Positions 59,301 through 64,000 of a DNA stretch of 64,000 nucleotides are shown in pieces (position 1 is the stretch's first letter; every line of letters starts with the position of its first letter). Both the position numbers and the translations under genes were made by a program. The stretch spans positions 12,331,591 through 12,395,590 of the forward strand of contig NC_061119.1 in the NCBI RefSeq assembly GCF_002878395.1, written 5' to 3'. The notes beneath the pieces were generated by a model. That model was not told where the DNA came from. It did not search any database and saw only the letters and a list, made by a program, of their open reading frames with translations. The stretch is from Capsicum annuum (Eukaryota > Streptophyta > Magnoliopsida > Solanales > Solanaceae).

Positions 59301-59670
59301 GCGATCAGAGTTAGCAGTGAGTCCTCATTCTTCGAGGACATGATGATCACATTACTATTTCAGTTTTCAGTTTATTTCAGTAGTTGAAGTTAGTTGGGGA
59401 CATGTCCCATCAACTCTTCATTCAGACAGTTTAGAGGCTTTCAGACTATAGCATGTCAGACAATTATCTCAGTTGTTTTGGTATACCATAATTTTTTCAG
59501 TTATGTACTAGTATTGAACCTTATGTCCTTTTTGTTCATGTTTCCGCATTTACGATATTATTACTATTATTCGGTGCTCAGTTTACAGATATCAGTCATG
59601 GGTTAGCTTGTGGTCCTTCGGGGTCATGGACACTGTGTAGCATTTCGGGTACCAGATTTGGAACGTTACA

Positions 59671-59675
59671 ATAAT
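59671..59675. repeat. Target-site duplication ATAAT, right copy
   Basis: Pairs with 52,350-52,354. Confidence 0.85.
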
Positions 59676-59724
59676 GTTCTCAAACTTAAACTATGACTGC
59701 TTATGAAAAATAAAGAATCACTGT

Positions 59725-59963
59725 TGTTAGAGATAAATTAGGATAGATTAATTAGCTATATTCTAGGATAATGACTTAGTGTCATACATTAGCTATATAT
59801 CTCCCTATTCTTTTGCATTTTGTTGTAAACAATCATATATATATTCATTAGCTATATATCTCCCTATTCTTTTGTAGTTTGTTGTAAACAATCGTGTATA
59901 TATTCATTTATCCTACTCAATAGAAAATATACAAAATTCTCTGAATTATCTCATCTTGTAACA
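59725..59963 (+). repeat. 5' LTR of a copia element
   Basis: 239 bp, TGTTAGAGATAAA...CTTGTAACA, with matching TGTTA/TAACA ends and TGGTACCTGATCC (a primer-binding-site-like stretch) directly after. An internal segment of about 50 bp with CATTAGCTATATATCTCCCT is duplicated (59,798 and 59,848). Confidence 0.85.
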
Positions 59964-60059
59964 TGGTACCTGATCCTACCATTGAATCTTCTTCTTCTTA
60001 ACTTTTAGATTCCACCACAATTGCAACAACAACATTAACAACTCTAAGTCTTTTTTCTA

Positions 60060-61467
60060 CTTTTCCTTATGCTCAACTTTTTTTCCCATAAAACTCAAAC
60101 CAACAAACTACCTAACTTGGAAAACTCAATTTGTTCCTATCATCAAATGTTACAATCTATTCAATCATATCAATGGTACACCATCACTTTCCTCTGCTAT
60201 CATTAATACCACAATAAATCGATCAGAACTAAATTCTGATTATCTAAAGTGGTTACAAGAAGACCAACTTTTGCTAAGTTGGATTTTATCATCTTTAACT
60301 GAGAAAATTTTACCTTATGTGACTGGTTTAGATACTGCCTTTGAAGCTTGGACCGCTCTTTCAAATTCATTTAGCATAAGCAACAGTGCCAGAAGAGTTC
60401 AATTACACATCACTTTGCAAAACATGACTCTTGGTGACAAACTACTGGCTCAATTTCTTTGCGAAGCTAAAGCTATCGCCAATGAGTTTTCCGCGGCTGG
60501 CACACCTATATCTTCTGATGAATTCAATGCCATCATTTTTATCTTACTTCCCTATGATTATCATCCCGTCATTGCTATGTTATCTGCAGAAAAGTCACAA
60601 GTATCATTTTTTGATCTTTTTGGTAAACTTATGGCTCATGAAATTCTCGTGCAGAACTCTTGCAAACCAATCTCTGTTGTTGCCAATGTTGCTCAACAAG
60701 ACACTTCAATTGCACGTCCATCTAATTAGAGCTCTCCAAAAAACAATAGTTACAGTAACAAGGTGCGTCCTCAACTGAAAACAAAAAGTGGTTTCCTAAT
60801 CCTTGTCAGATCTGTGGACTCAACAATAATCAAGCTAAGTGGTGTCACAAACGTTATAATCATGATAGTATCACAGCCAACGCCACAAATGTTACTGTTT
60901 CTTCTAATGATTTGTTTCTTAACACTGCTGCTTCTCATCACATGACTCCTGATTTTTCTGCACTTAAAATCTCAGAGGAGTACAAAGGGCCTGACATGGT
61001 CACTATAGGTGATGGACATGGTTTGCACATTAAAACATTGGTCACACTACACTATCTTCTATTAATAATCAATTACATTTGAAAGATATTTTACATATGT
61101 CTACACTACAATAACAATTGTTGTCTGTTAATCAATTTGCCAAAGACAATCACTGGTCTTTTAAATTTGACTCTGCTGGGTTTACTGTGAAGCATCAGAC
61201 AAATAAACAGGTGTTGTTGAAGGGACCAGCTCGGGACGGAGTTTACAAGCTTCCTATTGCTGCATTCAAGAACCTTAACGGCTAGACCAAGGCTTTTAAA
61301 TCCTTTCGGACTGCTGTACTAGATTGGCATGCTCGGCTTGGTCATCCTCAACAATCAAATGTCTCCTTTATTGTTAATAAGTTTTGTTTGCCTAGTAATT
61401 CAATAAAATCATCATGCCTTTGTGAAACTTGTTGTTTAGGCAAACATTGTCAGATTTCTTTACCTAT
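60060..61467 (+). pseudogene. Copia Gag-Pol, 5' part, frameshifted
   Basis: Gag (about 60,060-60,729): KLKPTNYLTWKTQF, YLKWLQEDQLLLSWIL, GLDTAFEAWTALSNSF and the MTLGDKLLAQFL region, ended by TAG at 60,727-60,729. Downstream, in another frame, CQICGLNNNQAKWCHKRY is close to a CCHC knuckle and NTAASHHMT stands where copia protease has DTGASHHMT, so the catalytic Asp is Asn. Later HARLGHPQQSNVSF and CETCCLGKHCQISLPI mark the GAG-pre-integrase region. In-frame stops near 61,080-61,120 and 61,285 add to the damage. Confidence 0.87.
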
Positions 61468-62259
61468 TGTTGACACCTAATTTTGTCCTTCCCGACTAAA
61501 TTTAATTCTAGATTTCTTCAGTTTTTTTAATAAAATTGAAATAGTTATTTCATCTGGATAAATGCGCTCTAAAGTATTTATTTGGGTTAATTTTATCATT
61601 TAAGTGACAACTATACGTTTTCATATTTACATATGCGAGCTTGTATAAATTTTGTTACTTAAATAAACATTTTTGTCAATATTGGAATTTTACTGAGATT
61701 AAGTTTGAAAATTTAATCGAAACGGATAAAGTCTTAATTTAAATATAATTTATTCTCAAAATTAATTAATTTGGAGAAATATTTATGTGATTTTATTAAA
61801 TCAAAAAGCTCAGAATTAAATGAGGTATTAATTCGTATCGAATTTCAATTTAATTTTGTCGATCTATTAAATTTGGCCATAATTGAGATTAAATTGATCA
61901 TAATTGCGATGCAATTGGCCAACTGATTTTTAATTTGGCTAAAAGTTTAATGAATTGACTAAACCCTAAATTGATTGGGTTATTTTTAAAATAAACCCAA
62001 AATCATCCTAATCCTAACAACGCCAAGATCAATTCAAATCTCAAAATTCAAATTTGAAATTCAAAATTTGTACTTGATTGTACAATTCTTCCTCAATCTT
62101 TTCCTTTTTTCCTTTTAGAAATTCAAAATTTGTACTAGATTGTACAATTTCACCTCGCCTTATCCTTTAACAAATCTTTGCTCAATTTTGAAATTCTCAA
62201 AACAGACCTAAATTCTTTCTTCCACATTGGTGGATGAAAAGAATTGATTCCTCATTCTT

Positions 62260-62271
62260 TTCTATAAATAC
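62260..62271 (+). promoter_or_regulatory. TATA box of the long LTR
   Basis: TCTATAAATACT, followed by a leader with AAAATCAAGTCTCGAAGAG. Position in the LTR parallels the TATA at 16,111-16,120. Confidence 0.6.
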
Positions 62272-62649
62272 TACCACTATCTTAGTAGAAAATCAAGTCT
62301 CGAAGAGTGAAAAAAAATTCGAGCAAAGAGTTAAAATTTTTTTAGTAAAAATTTTCAAGCGGTAGTCTAATCGGGGTTCTCAAAAGATTGCTTTCCTGTG
62401 GTGCTCAAGGCTCCGAAGAAAGCTTATAGTCTTGTTTTGCTGCTCCAAAAAAGATAAACACACTTTTTCCTGTTAGTTTTGTTATCATTTTCTTCTTCAT
62501 CTTTTTATTCGTAGTTTTGTAGTTATAATTTTGTTTGCTGGAATTGTTTGCAATAGACGGCTTGAAGGCCATAGGATGTTGTGATATCAATAGTATGACT
62601 ATTTTTATGTTCATTATGTAAAATGAGCTAATAATAGTTGAATGTGTTG

Positions 62650-63115
62650 ATTAGATGGATAAAGTTTCGAGCTTTACTTGATTAAAATATGTACTCATGT
62701 CTTGTTTAAATTCGTTATTGGTTGATATGTTCGCTTTTAACATGTAAAATTATTTTCTTTATGTGAAAAAAGAATAGTCACTATTGTTTGTTTCTCCTTA
62801 ATAAATTAGATGGATAAAGTTTCGACCTTTTCTTGATCAAAATATGTACTCATATCTTGTTTAAATTCGTTATTGATGAATATGTTCGCTTTTAGCATGT
62901 AAAGTTGTTTCCTTTATGTCGAAAAAAGAATAGTCACTATTATTTGTTTTTGTTTTGCCTTAATAAATTAGATGGATAAACTTTTGATCTTTGCTTGATT
63001 AAATACGTACTCAGGCCTAGTTTAAATGTATTATTGGTGGATATGTTCACTTTTAGCATGTAAAGTTGTATCCTTTATGTCGGAAAAGAATAGTTACTAT
63101 CGTTAAGGGTCTTGA
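62650..63115. repeat. Tandem repeat, three ~155-bp units
   Basis: Units begin TTAGATGGATAAAGTTTCGA (62,653; 62,808; 62,970) and share TTTAAATTCGTTATTG, TATGTTCGCTTTTARCATGT and AAAAAGAATAGTCACTAT. They drift slightly from one to the next. Confidence 0.88.
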
Positions 63116-64000
63116 AATTGTTTCTCAATTTGAAGTAGTAAGTGACCCGTATCTAGGAATCTAGTGTTATTTTTGAAAGGTATATCATAGTGTGTTATGT
63201 TTGTGGCCTAGCGATTTTCAAAATCACCGCTTAAGTTTGAAGTTGACCACTTTGGCATACAAATGATAGTTGGCTCATTCACATGTAGAAATTGTAATTC
63301 AGGTGCTATTTTTAAGATCTAACTCCTTTATCAATCCTTGATTCTTATTGATTAAAGAGTTATTTTTTTCCATGATTATATGCCACAATGAAATGCTAAG
63401 TTCTTTTGATATATATTTGCAGTCATGATTTACTCATTTTCGTATTCAAAACTTCTTTGATTTTCTCTTGTTTAGATTAAAAAGTTGTTAGGGTTATAGA
63501 TTTTGTTGAAATGGTGTAGAACTAAAATAGTATTTGACATATTTAGACACTTTTTCTTAGAATTAATCTTTTACTATTTTTCGTATCTTGTCTTTGAATA
63601 TCATTTCTCAAATATGTTTAATATATGCCATTTGCTTCACCTTGTTTATTGATTTATTTCTTGAAATATTTTTGTACATTTAGACGTCCCATTGTTAGTC
63701 ACATACTACCATGAAGTATTTTTCTTCAAATATGTTAATTGAATCCATTCGGTATTGAAAAAATGTTGTTACATTAATATGTCTTGTATTTCATATTTGA
63801 GAGGTCACAAAAGTTTTCCTCATCATATGCTCGTTCTCCTTTTCTTTCTTTAATCAAAACATGTCTTAGACTATATCATATCATAGTATTTGGTGTAAAT
63901 ATGTTTAGAGATAATACATCGAAACACCACTAAACTTGTAGCCAAAACTTAATTTAGACCCTAAACTAATTGGGTAATTATTTACCCCCCTTAACAACTT

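Larger units (their letters stand above)
52355..59670 (+). mobile_element. Solo LTR (family A), plus orientation, carrying a nested retrotransposon
   Basis: Begins TGTAATACCCCGTACTTTTC and ends GGAACGTTACA with a 5-bp duplication ATAAT. The start is identical to that of the element at 41,798-44,293 read on its own strand. Without the nested element it is about 2.8 kb and non-coding: a CG-rich block with CGCGTCGCGCCA repeats, a TATA-like TATTTAAACC near 52,832, an exon-like CT-rich leader, and a long tract of CAGT-rich repeats (58,020-59,300). Confidence 0.82.
59725..61467 (+). mobile_element. Ty1/copia retrotransposon, cut off by an insertion
   Basis: 5' LTR, gag, zinc knuckle, protease start and GAG-pre-integrase region, then interrupted at 61,468 by another LTR. 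The integrase, RT and 3' LTR would lie beyond that insertion, outside the window. Confidence 0.88.
61468..64000 (+). mobile_element. Long LTR (TGTTGACACC family), runs off the window
   Basis: Starts TGTTGACACCTAATTTTGTC inside the copia element. It is non-coding, has a TATA box about 800 bp in, and carries tandem repeats. Its start matches the start of the minus-oriented element ending at 16,814. The other end is not in view, so it may be a solo LTR or the 5' LTR of a longer element. Confidence 0.65.

Overview
This window is plant nuclear DNA, almost certainly from a member of the Solanaceae. Clues: a plant-type 60S ribosomal protein L4 gene with Site II/telo-box promoter elements, an Au/TS-type SINE, RTE-type LINEs ending in a (TTG)n tail, and MULE, hAT, Helitron and LTR-element families of the kind that fill Solanaceae chromosomes. 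I cannot name the species. The only host gene I can support as intact is RPL4 (about 21.1-23.4 kb); nearly everything else is nested, mostly dead, transposable elements.

Layout. 0.5-1.2 kb: broken GRF zinc-finger/coiled-coil/membrane-anchor gene, pointing at a MuDR-type (MULE) transposase gene on the minus strand (1.65-7.5 kb), which is split by a truncated RTE LINE (4.74-6.87 kb). 9.1-18.4 kb: BED-finger hAT transposase gene, split by a 6.8-kb insertion (10,027-16,814) that looks like a very long LTR on the minus strand and itself contains a nearly full-length RTE LINE (about 11.85-15.74 kb). 18.7-19.8 kb: AT-rich minisatellite. 20.2-20.9 kb: MITEs. 20.95-23.4 kb: RPL4. 23.5-24.9 kb: RPL4 3' flank, a diverged second copy of which lies at 38.6-39.6 kb. 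25.1-25.8 kb: Mutator-type MITE with a Stowaway MITE inside. 26.1-32.7 kb: degraded L1-type LINE with a 14-bp target-site duplication. 34.3-34.6 kb: foldback element. 35.0-37.5 kb: non-autonomous Helitron carrying a gypsy fragment.

40.9-46.4 kb: second hAT-type transposase gene (TTF/DUF4371 type), split by a 2.5-kb solo-LTR-like insertion. 46.8-48.6 kb: debris of an ABC-transporter gene and an HSP70/BiP gene. 49.1-52.1 kb: MULE derivative with only a transposase N-terminal region. 52.4-59.7 kb: second solo-LTR-like element of the same family as that at 41.8 kb, in the opposite orientation, containing a complete non-autonomous LTR retrotransposon (53,322-57,797) with two LTRs, primer-binding site, polypurine tract and a 446-codon open frame of unknown function. 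59.7-61.5 kb: copia element cut off by a further long LTR that starts at 61,468 and runs out of the window.

The most informative points are the nesting history (several insertions with readable target-site duplications and reconstructable empty sites), two RTE copies that share the same internal amber codon, the duplicated RPL4 flank that dates SINE and MITE insertions relative to each other, and the non-autonomous retrotransposon whose protein I cannot assign. No computation was possible; all identities are by eye.
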